Part shown: piece by piece, positions 1 to 7,197 of the stretch
Layout of the letters: each line of letters begins with the position of its first letter
Numbering within the stretch: position 1 is the stretch's first letter
Assembly (NCBI GenBank): GCA_012522035.1
Contig: JAAYLF010000334.1
Span: 1 to 9,076, forward strand
DNA length: 9,076 bases
Origin: Clostridiaceae bacterium
GTDB taxonomy: Bacteria; Bacillota; Clostridia; UBA1212; DUPL01
Direction: 5' to 3'
Made by a program: the position numbers and the translations under genes
Notes under the pieces: model-generated
The model's input: the letters and a program-made list of their open reading frames with translations, nothing else
Database searches by the model: none
What the model was told of the DNA's origin: nothing

Positions 1-150
1 AAAGATGTATGGATGCACTCCGTCGGAGTTCAGAAACAACACACAATTACTATGTTAATTTATATATCATTAACGTCAATTTTTATATAGTCAGATTAAA
101 TTAAAAAAGTTAGAATATCAGTAAGAAGAACAATTTAGTTAATTCTATAT
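1..150. other. A/T-rich leader region, no gene seen
   Basis: No credible coding sequence is visible here. Two small dyads stand out: ACTCCGTCGGAGT at 17-29 (6-bp arms, one central base) and GTTAAT...ATTAAC at 54-74 (6-bp arms, 9-nt spacer). Neither is followed by a T-run, so they are not convincing terminators. The second could be an operator for the downstream surface-protein gene, which is inference only. Confidence 0.4.
88..116 (+). promoter_or_regulatory. Possible sigma-A promoter for the surface-protein gene
   Basis: TAGTCA at 88-93 (4/6 to TTGACA) and TAGAAT at 111-116 (5/6 to TATAAT) are separated by 17 nt, about 50 nt before the start codon at 165. The surrounding DNA is very A/T-rich, so chance matches are likely. 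Confidence 0.3.
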
Positions 151-164
151 GAGGGGGAAACGAA

Positions 165-1100
165 ATGCGGGGAAGATTGCGTTTGGCCAATATTATTATA
201 GCAGCAATTGTTTTTATCTTATTCATATCTGCTGTATCCTTTGGGCAGGAACCGACTGATTTGGAAATCAAGTTCGGATCGGATAAGTCGGTTACCGTAA
301 AAGTAATTGATGATTTTTCAGACTCAGGTCCACCTGATAAAGTGTGGAGAGATGGCTTTGTTGAAATGAGAGACGGCAAAATCTACTGTGAAGGAGTAAA
401 TATTGCCGACTGTTATCTGGTGGAAGTCCCTCAGGCAAATGCAAACAAAAGCTTGTATGCTGAAGCGGAATACATAGGATTTGAGGTACAGAACGAGTGT
501 GATGGTGACATATACTACTGTTTCCAGGGAGTAATAGACGGACAGGATGCTTTCACCTCACCGCAAGGGGAAAAAGATATCATTCTTGTTGACAAAAACG
601 GGTATATGCATGAAGTTGTGTTTTCAGAGACGGAAGCCATTTACAGCCGCTATGGTTTCATAATCCCAGAAGGATTTGATGGCTATGTCTTTATTCCAAC
701 CGAGAGAATAACCAGACTTGGTTCGTGGCAAACACCAATATGGCATTCTGATGTAACTATCGAGGGTGTGGGCGTTCATGTAAGTACAGGAGAGAATCCA
801 TATCCTGGGGTGGATGCATCCTATGTGGAGTTCTGGATTGACAATTTCTTTGTTTTCAGTGGTGAGTTTCCTGAATACGAAGCTCCTGAAACTCCAGTGC
901 CTACAAATACACCAACTCCTACACCAACATCAACACCAAAGGATACACCAACACCGCAGAAAAGTGCCGAGTCCACCCAAAAGCCCGATGAAACCAAAAC
1001 TGATGATGACAAGTTTCCAATTGTTCCAGTAGTTATTGGGGCGGCAGTTTTAGTGGCAGCTGCAGTTGTAGTGGTTATAATTTTCAAAAAGAAGAAATAA
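165..1100 (+). CDS. Exported membrane-anchored surface protein with Pro/Thr linker
   Basis: This 311-residue protein has the architecture of a Gram-positive cell-surface protein. Residues 1-27 form a signal peptide: a basic MRGRLR start, a hydrophobic core and a likely cleavage near SVSFG-Q. Residues 30-235 form one globular region rich in aromatic and beta-strand-like stretches (for example FEVQNECDGDIYYC, IPEGFDGYVFIP, VEFWIDNFFVF). I cannot assign it to a named family; it is suggestive of a jelly-roll, carbohydrate-binding-like fold. Residues 240-264 are a Pro/Thr linker (TPTPTPTSTP), 265-283 are charged, 286-307 form one transmembrane helix, and the tail is KKKK, so the globular part should face outward. 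The ATG at 165 is preceded by GAGGGGG at 151-157 with good spacing. It appears monocistronic: a terminator follows at 1131-1188. Surface location is well supported; the ligand is unknown. Confidence 0.85.
   Translation: MRGRLRLANIIIAAIVFILFISAVSFGQEPTDLEIKFGSDKSVTVKVIDDFSDSGPPDKVWRDGFVEMRDGKIYCEGVNIADCYLVEVPQANANKSLYAEAEYIGFEVQNECDGDIYYCFQGVIDGQDAFTSPQGEKDIILVDKNGYMHEVVFSETEAIYSRYGFIIPEGFDGYVFIPTERITRLGSWQTPIWHSDVTIEGVGVHVSTGENPYPGVDASYVEFWIDNFFVFSGEFPEYEAPETPVPTNTPTPTPTSTPKDTPTPQKSAESTQKPDETKTDDDKFPIVPVVIGAAVLVAAAVVVVIIFKKKK
882..956 (+). repeat. Low-complexity Pro/Thr linker coding repeat
   Basis: Tandem degenerate ACA-CCA type codon pairs encode the Pro/Thr-rich linker (residues 240-264) of the surface protein. 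Such tracts are flexible, often glycosylated spacers in clostridial extracellular proteins, and as DNA they can vary in length by slippage. Confidence 0.6.
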
Positions 1101-1130
1101 CATAATATATTCATAAGTGATTACAACATA

Positions 1131-1188
1131 TGTACAGCGGTATACAGTTCCTCCCTTTGTCCAATTAAACCGCTGTACATTTGTTTTT
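1131..1188 (+). terminator. Rho-independent terminator after the surface-protein gene
   Basis: TGTACAGCGGT (1131-1141) pairs perfectly over 11 bp with ACCGCTGTACA (1169-1179). The T-rich tract TTTGTTTTT follows at 1180-1188. The loop is long (27 nt), which lowers confidence a little, but position and tail fit termination about 30 nt after the stop codon at 1098-1100. Confidence 0.6.
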
Positions 1189-1214
1189 GACAAAGAAGCA
1201 GATTGTGGTAAACT
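1187..1214 (+). promoter_or_regulatory. Promoter of the OsmC-family gene
   Basis: A perfect -35 TTGACA (1187-1192) is followed after 16 nt by TAAACT (1209-1214). The -10 is preceded by TGG, the extended -10 signature. It overlaps the tail of the preceding terminator and lies about 30 nt before the start codon at 1247. Confidence 0.6.
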
Positions 1215-1246
1215 TAATGCATATTAAAGGAAAGGAATGATACATT

Positions 1247-1681
1247 ATGGCTGACACATTGTTTGCTGCGAAAGCAATACTCAAGGAGGGTCTGCAGGTA
1301 GAATGTACTGCCAGAGACTTCAGCATTATTCTTGATGAACCGGTATCATTGGGTGGAACCGACACTGGCATGAACCCTGTTGAAGCTCTTCTGTCTGCTT
1401 TGGGTGGATGCAAGTGCATTTGTGCAAGAGCTTTTGCGAAAAAGCATAAGATAAACCTCAAGAGTGTTGAAATTGAGCTGGAAGGAACACTCGATCCGGA
1501 TGGTTTTCTTGGAAGGAATCCTGATGCAAAGATTGGTTTTTCCCGTATTGTAACGAAGTTCAAGATTGAAGCTGACAATACGAAGGAAGAGATAGAGAAG
1601 TACGTTGAATTCATTGAAAGTCACTGTCCTGTCCAGGATACTTTGACAAACGCAGCAGAGTTTGAAACAGTAATTTTGTGA
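1247..1681 (+). CDS. OsmC/Ohr family protein (putative thiol peroxidase)
   Basis: This 144-residue cytoplasmic protein has the usual length for the OsmC/Ohr superfamily, whose members reduce hydroperoxides with a pair of cysteines. The first family cysteine is C55 in SALGGC, preceded by the NPVEALL helix start (E47). The second is C127 in SHCPVQDTL. Two extra cysteines, C57 and C59 (GGCKCIC), sit next to the first. The ATG at 1247 is preceded by AAAGGA at 1231-1236. The gene has its own promoter (1187-1214) and terminator (1704-1739), so it looks monocistronic. It resembles the general OsmC or YhfA-like branches more than classic Ohr, but I cannot place it exactly. Peroxidase activity is inferred from the conserved cysteine pair; the natural substrate is unknown. 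Confidence 0.9.
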   Translation: MADTLFAAKAILKEGLQVECTARDFSIILDEPVSLGGTDTGMNPVEALLSALGGCKCICARAFAKKHKINLKSVEIELEGTLDPDGFLGRNPDAKIGFSRIVTKFKIEADNTKEEIEKYVEFIESHCPVQDTLTNAAEFETVIL

Positions 1682-1703
1682 TGAATTAAATGGTCAAGTA
1701 TAT

Positions 1704-1739
1704 GAGGCTGGAGAAAAATCTCCGGCTTCTTCTTTTTTT
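1704..1739 (+). terminator. Rho-independent terminator after the OsmC-family gene
   Basis: An 11-bp stem (1704-1714 with 1719-1729, two G-T wobbles) closes an AAAA loop and is followed by TTCTTTTTTT at 1730-1739. It lies 22 nt after the OsmC-family stop codon. It also shows that the in-frame ATG at 1690 cannot be the start of the next gene. Confidence 0.85.
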
Positions 1740-1751
1740 ATGCAGCAGTAA

Positions 1752-1760
1752 TGGTATAAT
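1752..1760 (+). promoter_or_regulatory. Extended -10 promoter element for cca
   Basis: TGGTATAAT is a perfect -10 hexamer (1755-1760) with the TGn extension. No good -35 is present; the upstream region is the preceding T-run. It predicts transcription starting near 1767, which favours the translation start at 1795 over the earlier in-frame ATGs at 1690 and 1768. Confidence 0.5.
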
Positions 1761-1794
1761 TATAGGGATGAATGTATTGGAAGAATGGTCGATT

Positions 1795-3132
1795 ATGATA
1801 ACATTAAGCGAAGAGACGAAGGTGATTATAGAAAAACTGAATAGCCGTGGTTTCAAAGCATATATCGTAGGTGGATGCGTAAGGGATTATTTAATGGGTT
1901 TGAATCCTTCTGACATTGACATTACAACAAATGCAAAACCTGAGGAAACAAAGAAAGTGTTCTCGGATTTCAGAGTAATTGAGACAGGAATAAAGCACGG
2001 AACGGTGTCTGTATTGGTTAATGGCAGGCAATTTGAGGTAACCACGTTTAGAATAGATTCGGAGTATTCGGACAACCGTCATCCTGACTCTGTTTCCTTT
2101 ACACCAAATGTTGAAGAGGATCTGGCAAGGCGGGACTTTACCATGAATGCCATCGCGTACAATGAGCAGGAAGGTTTTATTGATCCTTTTGGCGGTATGG
2201 AGGATATTGAAAACAGGATAATCAGGTGTGTGGGAAAGCCGGACAAAAGGTTCAATGAAGATGCATTAAGAATACTGAGAGCTTTGAGGTTTTCTTCCGT
2301 TACAGGATTTGATATAGAGGAAAATACAAGGAAAGCTTTATATGAAAACAAGGAGCTTTTAAGGAATATATCCGTTGAAAGAATATTTCAGGAACTAACC
2401 AAACTGCTGTGCGGAGACAATGTAAGAAAAGTGCTTCTTGAATATGTTGATGTTTTGGGTGTAGTCATACCAGAGCTTGTACCTATGAAAGGATTTGAAC
2501 AGAAATCCCCATATCACGCCTATGATGTGCTTACCCACACTGCAATAGTAGTGGAGAGCATAGAGAAAAAACCATATCTAAGACTGGCGGCTCTTTTTCA
2601 TGATTTAGGAAAACCCCATACCTTTTCCCTGGGGGAGGACAATGTTGGGCATTTCCATGGTCATGCCAAACTTTCACCCCAAATGGCACATGACATACTT
2701 AAGCGTCTGAAAGCGGACAACACTACTATTGCAAAGGTGGAAAAGCTTGTCAAATACCACGACACGCCCATTGCAAACGATGATGTGATTATCAAAAAAA
2801 GACTTAACAAGTTTGGGAAAGAAGATTTCTTTGACCTTTTAAAACTCATGAGGGCGGACAACCTGGGTCAAAATCCCGATCTTCTGTACAGACAGAAGGA
2901 ATATGACCTTTTGGAGGTAAAGGCTCATGAGATACTTGCCAGGCAGGAGTGTTTTTCCTTGAAGGATTTGAAAATAAATGGACGTGACATAATGGCCCTG
3001 GGAGTAAAGGAGGGAAGGGAAGTAGGAAGAATCCTTTCTGCTTTGCTTGAACTTGTCATTACAAACAAAGTAGAAAACACAAAAGAAGAGCTTGTGAAAT
3101 CAGCCAAGCATCTCATTGATCAAGGTGTTTAA
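1795..3132 (+). CDS. cca: CCA-adding tRNA nucleotidyltransferase with HD domain
   Basis: This 445-residue class II enzyme adds or repairs the 3' CCA end of tRNA in the cytoplasm. From the start at 1795 the motifs run in family order. VGGCVRDYLMG (residues 25-35) is the nucleotide-binding loop and DID (40-42) is the metal-binding aspartate pair. RRDFTMNAIAY (112-122) and DPFGGMEDI (130-138) follow. EDALR (155-159) is the EDxxR motif that selects CTP and ATP. A C-terminal HD phosphohydrolase domain begins near HAYDVLTHT, with the HD pair at H269-D270 in LFHDLGKP. The ATG at 1795 is chosen because a terminator and a -10 element lie upstream and GGAAG precedes it at 1779-1783; in-frame ATGs at 1690 and 1768 lack usable ribosome sites. 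Poly(A) polymerase is the alternative within this superfamily, but one such protein in a clostridium is normally the CCA enzyme. Its 3' end overlaps gatB tail to tail by 33 bp. Confidence 0.92.
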   Translation: MITLSEETKVIIEKLNSRGFKAYIVGGCVRDYLMGLNPSDIDITTNAKPEETKKVFSDFRVIETGIKHGTVSVLVNGRQFEVTTFRIDSEYSDNRHPDSVSFTPNVEEDLARRDFTMNAIAYNEQEGFIDPFGGMEDIENRIIRCVGKPDKRFNEDALRILRALRFSSVTGFDIEENTRKALYENKELLRNISVERIFQELTKLLCGDNVRKVLLEYVDVLGVVIPELVPMKGFEQKSPYHAYDVLTHTAIVVESIEKKPYLRLAALFHDLGKPHTFSLGEDNVGHFHGHAKLSPQMAHDILKRLKADNTTIAKVEKLVKYHDTPIANDDVIIKKRLNKFGKEDFFDLLKLMRADNLGQNPDLLYRQKEYDLLEVKAHEILARQECFSLKDLKINGRDIMALGVKEGREVGRILSALLELVITNKVENTKEELVKSAKHLIDQGV

Positions 3133-4497
3133 CAGCTTTGGATTTGCCCTGCCTTTTGCTTTTGCCATTACAATACCCGTCAGGGCTTTCAAGGCTTTCT
3201 TTTTTCCTTTTTTGTAATCGTCAACTATCTTTTTGTTTTCTTCCGCTGCTTCCTCAATAAATTTTGATAATACATCTTTATCATTAATCTGAAACAGCTC
3301 ATTTTCCTTAACGTATGTTTCCACATCAAAGTCTTCTTCCCAGAGCTTTTCAAGAAGCTTTTTTGCGGTACTGCTGTTTATGACTTCATCAGTCATAAGG
3401 TTTGATACTTCAGCAAGTCTGGAAGGTTTTATTCTAACAACCTTGTCGCTGTCAAGAAGGGAAAATACATGTGAAATTAATAGGTTTGCAGTATTTTTTG
3501 CATCTTTGGAAAGTTTTGCAGCCTCCTCAAAACAGGTGGCAAAATGCACTTCCTGCAAGATGTTCTCACAATCAAAATCAGTAAGGCCATAATCATTTAC
3601 ATAAATCTTCTCCCTTTCTTCAGGAAGGAGCGGCATCTTCTTTCTTAATTCATCCACTTCCTCTTCAGATATATAAAGCGGTACAAATTCCGTATCAGGA
3701 AGATACATGTACAAACTTGAATCTTCCTTTGTACGCATTGCGTATGTCTTTTTGCTTTTTTCATCATATCTTCTTGTTTCACTTTGAGGTGTGTTTCCTT
3801 CCTCGTACAGCTCCATATGTCTTTTAATTTCATACTCGATTGCTTCCTGGGTAAACTGAAATGAATTAATATTCTTTATCTCCGTCTTTGCACCAAATAA
3901 AGAAGAGCCTTTTGGTCTTACGGAAACATTTACATCCACCCTCATGGAGCCTTCATTTATTTTACAGTCTGACACCCCTGTGAAAAGAAGGATGCCTCTT
4001 AGTTTCTTCAAATACAAAGCAGCCTCCTCTCCGCTTCCAATATCCGGCCTGGACACGATTTCAACAAGGGGGACACCGCTTCTGTTAAAATCAACATAAG
4101 TCTTGTCTCCTTCATGAATCAGCTTTCCTGCATCCTCTTCCAGATGAATTCTCTCAATCCCTATTTTCCTTCCTCCAATATCAATATATCCATCCGTGCA
4201 AAGGGGCATTTCATACTGGGTGGTCTGATATCCCTTTGGCAAATCGGGATAATAGTAGTTTTTCCTATCGAATCTGGAGAATTTGCTTATCTTGCAGTTC
4301 AAGCCAAGTCCCGCTTTTATGGCAAGGTTTACAGCTTCCTTGTTCAATCTTGGCAAAGTCCCCGGCATTCCTGTACAAACCGGGCAGACAAGAGTGTTTG
4401 GCTTTTTTCCAAACTCGTTCCTGCAGCTGCAAAAAAGTTTTGTATTCGTTTTAAGCTTCACATGCACTTCAAGCCCTATTACCGCTTCATACTTCAT
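3100..4497 (-). CDS. gatB: Asp/Glu-tRNA(Asn/Gln) amidotransferase subunit B
   Basis: GatB is the kinase and tRNA-binding subunit of GatCAB. It phosphorylates Glu or Asp on misacylated tRNA so that ammonia from GatA can amidate it. The 465-residue product starts MKYEAVIGLEVHVKL, the family hallmark. A probable zinc site follows, CSC (residues 23-25) with CPVCTGMPG (38-46), and then FDRKNYYYPDLPKGYQ. The C-terminal YqeY-like tail ends KAKGRANPKLLN, typical for tRNA binding. Length is close to the usual 475-480. The ATG at 4497 overlaps the gatA stop (ATGA) and is preceded by AAGGGGGAT inside gatA, so translation is coupled. The reading frame is intact even though gatA upstream is interrupted. 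No hairpin terminator is visible; the end overlaps cca on the other strand. Confidence 0.95.
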   Translation of the reverse strand: MKYEAVIGLEVHVKLKTNTKLFCSCRNEFGKKPNTLVCPVCTGMPGTLPRLNKEAVNLAIKAGLGLNCKISKFSRFDRKNYYYPDLPKGYQTTQYEMPLCTDGYIDIGGRKIGIERIHLEEDAGKLIHEGDKTYVDFNRSGVPLVEIVSRPDIGSGEEAALYLKKLRGILLFTGVSDCKINEGSMRVDVNVSVRPKGSSLFGAKTEIKNINSFQFTQEAIEYEIKRHMELYEEGNTPQSETRRYDEKSKKTYAMRTKEDSSLYMYLPDTEFVPLYISEEEVDELRKKMPLLPEEREKIYVNDYGLTDFDCENILQEVHFATCFEEAAKLSKDAKNTANLLISHVFSLLDSDKVVRIKPSRLAEVSNLMTDEVINSSTAKKLLEKLWEEDFDVETYVKENELFQINDKDVLSKFIEEAAEENKKIVDDYKKGKKKALKALTGIVMAKAKGRANPKLLNTLINEMLG

Positions 4498-5923
4498 TTC
4501 AAAATCCCCCTTGCAGTCTCAAAAGCATGTCCGAATCTGTACAGTGTCTTTTCATCATAATGGTTTGCACTAAGAATAATACCAACAGGCAGTCCATTTG
4601 AGTCCTTGCATACAGGCATGGACAAGGCAGGTATTCCACATAAGTTTATCGGTGTGGTAAATATGTCTTCGTAGTATTTCTCCAAAGCATTGCTCTGTTT
4701 CTCGCCAAAAGCAGGAGCGGTTATGGGAGATGCAGGTGTAAGGATAATGGAATACTCCTTAAACAATCTCTCATATTCCGCTTTAATTAGTGTCCTTGCT
4801 TTTCTTGCCTTGTCGAGATAATTCTTTTCATTTTCAACCAGCAGAAAAGTTCCAAAAAGGATTCTCTTCTTTACATCAATGCCAAATCCTTCTCCTCTGG
4901 ATTTTTCATAAAGCTCGTCAATATTTGTGTATTCTTCTGTCCTGTGACCATATCTGATTCCGTCATATCTTGCCAAAGTTGATGCGCTTTCACTGCTGCT
5001 GATGGCATAGTATGTGGGAAGTGTGTATTGAAGACTGGGCATGGATACTACATCTACTTGACATCCCAGCTCTTTGAATATCTCAAATGATTTCTCATAG
5101 CACTTTCTTACATCCCTTTGAATTACATCCATATCCATAAGTTCCTTTGGAACCGCTATTTTAAGGCCTTTTAATCCTTTGTCAATATCTTGCAAAAAGT
5201 CTAAATCTCTTTTTATGGAACATGGATCCTTTTCGTCATGACCTGCAATTTTACACAAAACAATTGCGTTGTCCAAACCGTTCTTGTTATGGGACCTGTC
5301 TGTTCAAGGGAAGGTGCAAAGCCAACAACACCATACCTGGATACTGTTCCGAAGGTAGGTTTCATGCCCACAACACCGCAGTAGGAAGAAGGTTTTAGAA
5401 TGGATCCGCCAGTGTCGGTTCCCAAAGAAAAAGCGCATTCAAAAGCAGCCACGGAAGAAGCACTGCCAGAGGAGCTGCCTCCTGCCATATGGTGTAGGTT
5501 ATATGGGTTTCTTACAGGATTAAAGTATGAATATTCACCGCCGCCTCCTATGGCAAACTCGTCCATGTTAAGTTTGCCAAGCATGACAAAATCATTGTCG
5601 AGAAGCTTATCATAAACGGTTGCGCTGTATTTTGGAACGAAATCCTTTAGCATTCTGGATGCGCAGGTGGTTTTTATGTTTTTAGTACATATGTTGTCTT
5701 TAATTCCGCCGGGGATGCCTGAAAGGGGAGAAATCCTTTTCTCTTTCCTGTCTAGTTCCTCGGCCTTTTCCAAAGCTTCGTCTTTTGTAACCGTTATAAA
5801 TGCATTGAGAACATCGTCTTTCTTTTCGATTTCACGAAGGTATGCACCAACAAGTTCGGTTACTGTTATTTCGCTGTTATCAAGAAGTTTTGTACATTCT
5901 GAAATACTTAATCTGTTTGGCAT
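4494..5923 (-). pseudogene. gatA: GatA amidotransferase subunit A, frameshifted
   Basis: GatA is the amidase subunit of GatCAB and releases ammonia from glutamine. The N-terminal half (5923 down to about 5276) carries the amidase signature: catalytic K75 in GIKDN, cis-serine S150 in GGSSSGS, nucleophile S174 in GTDTGGS. This frame continues only to a stop at 5213. The C-terminal half lies in another frame from 5276 to 4494, from DNAIVLCKIAGHDEKD to ETARGILK. Adding one T to the TTT run (plus-strand AAA, 5275-5277) would join them as ITRTV-LDNAIVL and give 476 residues, near the normal 485. The first half starts one base after the gatC stop (TAGCATG); the second ends in an ATGA overlap with gatB. 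Residues around the active site (GTDTGGSILKPS where GGSIRQPA is usual; IPGGIKDN where IPIAIKDN is usual) are atypical. This is either a real frameshift in a divergent copy or a one-base sequence error. Confidence 0.88.
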
Positions 5924-5924
5924 G

Positions 5925-6176
5925 CTACTCCACTATCCTCGGTACAATTATTTCACTTTCAAAAAGCAATTCCTCATAATCTTCCACCAAGTCATCCCTA
6001 TACACATTCTTGATATGGGAAACATTGGTGGTACCCTCCAAATTATCAGTATCCGCTTTCAAGAGGTCTTCCAACATTATTGTAAATTGCGCAAGATCTC
6101 TTTCAATTTCTTTTCTTTCTTCTTCAGTCAATCTTATCTTTGCAAGTTTCTCAAGATTTGCTATGTCCAAAATCAT
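5925..6176 (-). CDS. gatC: Asp/Glu-tRNA(Asn/Gln) amidotransferase subunit C
   Basis: GatC is the small subunit that wraps GatA and GatB and is needed for a stable GatCAB. The 83-residue product is short for the family (about 95) but keeps the pattern: helix LEKLAKIRLTEEERKEIERDL, then DTDNLEGTTNV and NVYRDDLVE, ending VPRIVE. I chose the ATG at 6176 because the family N-terminus begins there. The longer open frame up to 6251 would start inside the upstream terminator hairpin and adds unrelated residues. AAGG and GGAAG lie upstream as weak ribosome-binding options. It is the first gene of a gatC-gatA-gatB operon with 1-nt and overlapping junctions. Its promoter must lie in the A/T-rich 6177-6240 stretch; I see no clear -35/-10 pair there. 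Sequence is divergent from typical GatC, in line with the divergence seen in gatA. Confidence 0.88.
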   Translation of the reverse strand: MILDIANLEKLAKIRLTEEERKEIERDLAQFTIMLEDLLKADTDNLEGTTNVSHIKNVYRDDLVEDYEELLFESEIIVPRIVE

Positions 6177-6240
6177 CACTTCCAAAACCTTAGTCGTTAA
6201 AAATATATCATAAATATATTTTTTCGCAAAATATAATATA

Positions 6241-6268
6241 AAAAAACGCATCCATACGGATGCGTTTT
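6241..6268 (-). terminator. Rho-independent terminator after the F5/8 type C gene
   Basis: Read on the minus strand, AAAACGCATCC pairs with GGATGCGTTTT over 11 bp (6243-6253 with 6258-6268) around a 4-nt loop and runs into a T7 tract (plus-strand A run, 6240-6246). It lies 24 nt past the stop of the 6293-7000 gene and separates it from gatC. The stem has T residues on the plus side too, but there is no plus-strand gene to end. Confidence 0.9.
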
Positions 6269-6292
6269 CACAAGAACCTTTGCATTAAGTAG

Positions 6293-7000
6293 TTAGCCTT
6301 CAACTTTTCTTCCATGTACCCTCAATACGCAAGCAGAAAGAGCAATTACTAAGGTCATAAGCAGAATGGAAACTGCACTGTCGGAAGTTTCGGGAGATTG
6401 AGCTGCAGGTTCTCCTCCGTAAACTGCCATTTCAGAAAGCTGTGCAAGCCATTGGTTGGATCCAGGGTCTTTTGCACGTTTGGTGCAGTGCATTCTTACA
6501 TACCTTGCATTTGTTTTGCTTATATCAAATATCTTGGCATCGTAATCGACGTTGGTGTTTCCTGTCGATGTTGCCACGGTTGTCCAATTCTCGCCATCAA
6601 TTGATAGCTGAAGTGTAAAGTCAACAGGATATCCCATCACAGGGTCCTTGTCCTGTCTTGGCCAGAGAACTATTCTTTCAATGCCGTACACATCACCCAA
6701 ATCAATCTGCACCCACACTGGTGCATCTTCAGCCTGTTGAGGGTCATTAGGGTCTGATGTCCATCCCAAAGGATTGGTGTTGCTGATTTTTCCGTCCACA
6801 AGGGCATCGGCTTTCCATGCTCCTGATGCAGCGGTATAAGTTGAGCTGTAGGATACAGTCTTATTTAAAGAAAGCAGATTGGTACCTTCTTTTTGATAAG
6901 TGGTATCAGTAGTCAAGTCGATATTATTCGCTGCCATTACCGAAAGCTGTGATGCCAGCGCAATGACAAGAATAAAAGTAATAAAAACAATTCTTTTCAT
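6293..7000 (-). CDS. Secreted F5/8 type C (discoidin-like) surface protein
   Basis: This 235-residue protein has a signal peptide at residues 1-24 (MKRIVF start, hydrophobic core, cleavage near SVMA-A). A single F5/8 type C domain, about residues 42-196, follows. Visible hallmarks are the N-terminal NLLSLNKTVSYSSTY, ALVDGKISN, GWTSD, VWVQIDLGDVYGIERIVLWPRQ, the strand FTLQLSIDGENWTTV, ARYVRMHCT and the closing LSEMAVYGG. Such domains usually bind sugars or phospholipids (CBM32-like). The C-terminus is SPETSD (202-207), a hydrophobic helix (209-226) and a basic tail RVHGRK. This resembles a sortase sorting signal of the SPxTG type with G replaced by S; a plain membrane anchor is the alternative. 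The ATG at 7000 follows GAGGTGA at 7005-7011 with good spacing. There is no enzyme domain, so the role is probably adhesion or glycan binding. It is monocistronic, with a strong terminator at 6241-6268. Confidence 0.88.
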   Translation of the reverse strand: MKRIVFITFILVIALASQLSVMAANNIDLTTDTTYQKEGTNLLSLNKTVSYSSTYTAASGAWKADALVDGKISNTNPLGWTSDPNDPQQAEDAPVWVQIDLGDVYGIERIVLWPRQDKDPVMGYPVDFTLQLSIDGENWTTVATSTGNTNVDYDAKIFDISKTNARYVRMHCTKRAKDPGSNQWLAQLSEMAVYGGEPAAQSPETSDSAVSILLMTLVIALSACVLRVHGRKVEG

Positions 7001-7075
7001 ATTTTCACCTCAAAAGAGTATTTGTTATTAACAATTTTACATGTTTCGTCACAGATAAAAATATGCGAATATGGT

Positions 7076-7197
7076 ACAAAAATATGTAAAATCAATACAT
7101 TTTACCTCTGCCATATACCAAGACAGACTCATATTATATGGATGTTTTCATTAATCTTGATATGGCATACATTAAGATTGATTTTACATATTTTTGT
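7076..7197. repeat. 122-bp interrupted palindrome with 21-bp perfect arms
   Basis: Positions 7076-7096 are the exact reverse complement of 7177-7197. Inside, TGCCATAT (7109-7116) pairs with ATATGGCA (7160-7167), and CAAGA (7119-7123) pairs with TCTTG (7155-7159) after a 2-nt bulge. The loop holds the near-palindrome CATATTATATG (7130-7140). Candidates are a MITE-like remnant or a symmetric divergent control region. It lies about 75 bp upstream of the F5/8 gene. Confidence 0.75.

Noticed and set aside
821..1114. Antisense frame opposite the Pro/Thr linker
   Set aside because: Its Gly/Val repeats are a by-product of the low-complexity ACA/CCA codons on the coding strand.
1690..1794. Longer N-terminus for cca from ATG 1690 or 1768
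   Set aside because: This stretch holds the OsmC-gene terminator and a TATAAT -10 element, and the extra residues do not resemble the family N-terminus.
5270..5285. Programmed -1 frameshifting in gatA
   Set aside because: The junction reads ACG GTT TGG in the upstream frame. There is no X XXY YYZ slippery heptamer and no obvious stimulatory hairpin, so a one-base deletion or sequence error is simpler.
6177..6251. Longer N-terminus for gatC from 6251
   Set aside because: It would begin inside the terminator hairpin of the upstream gene, and the added residues are unlike GatC.
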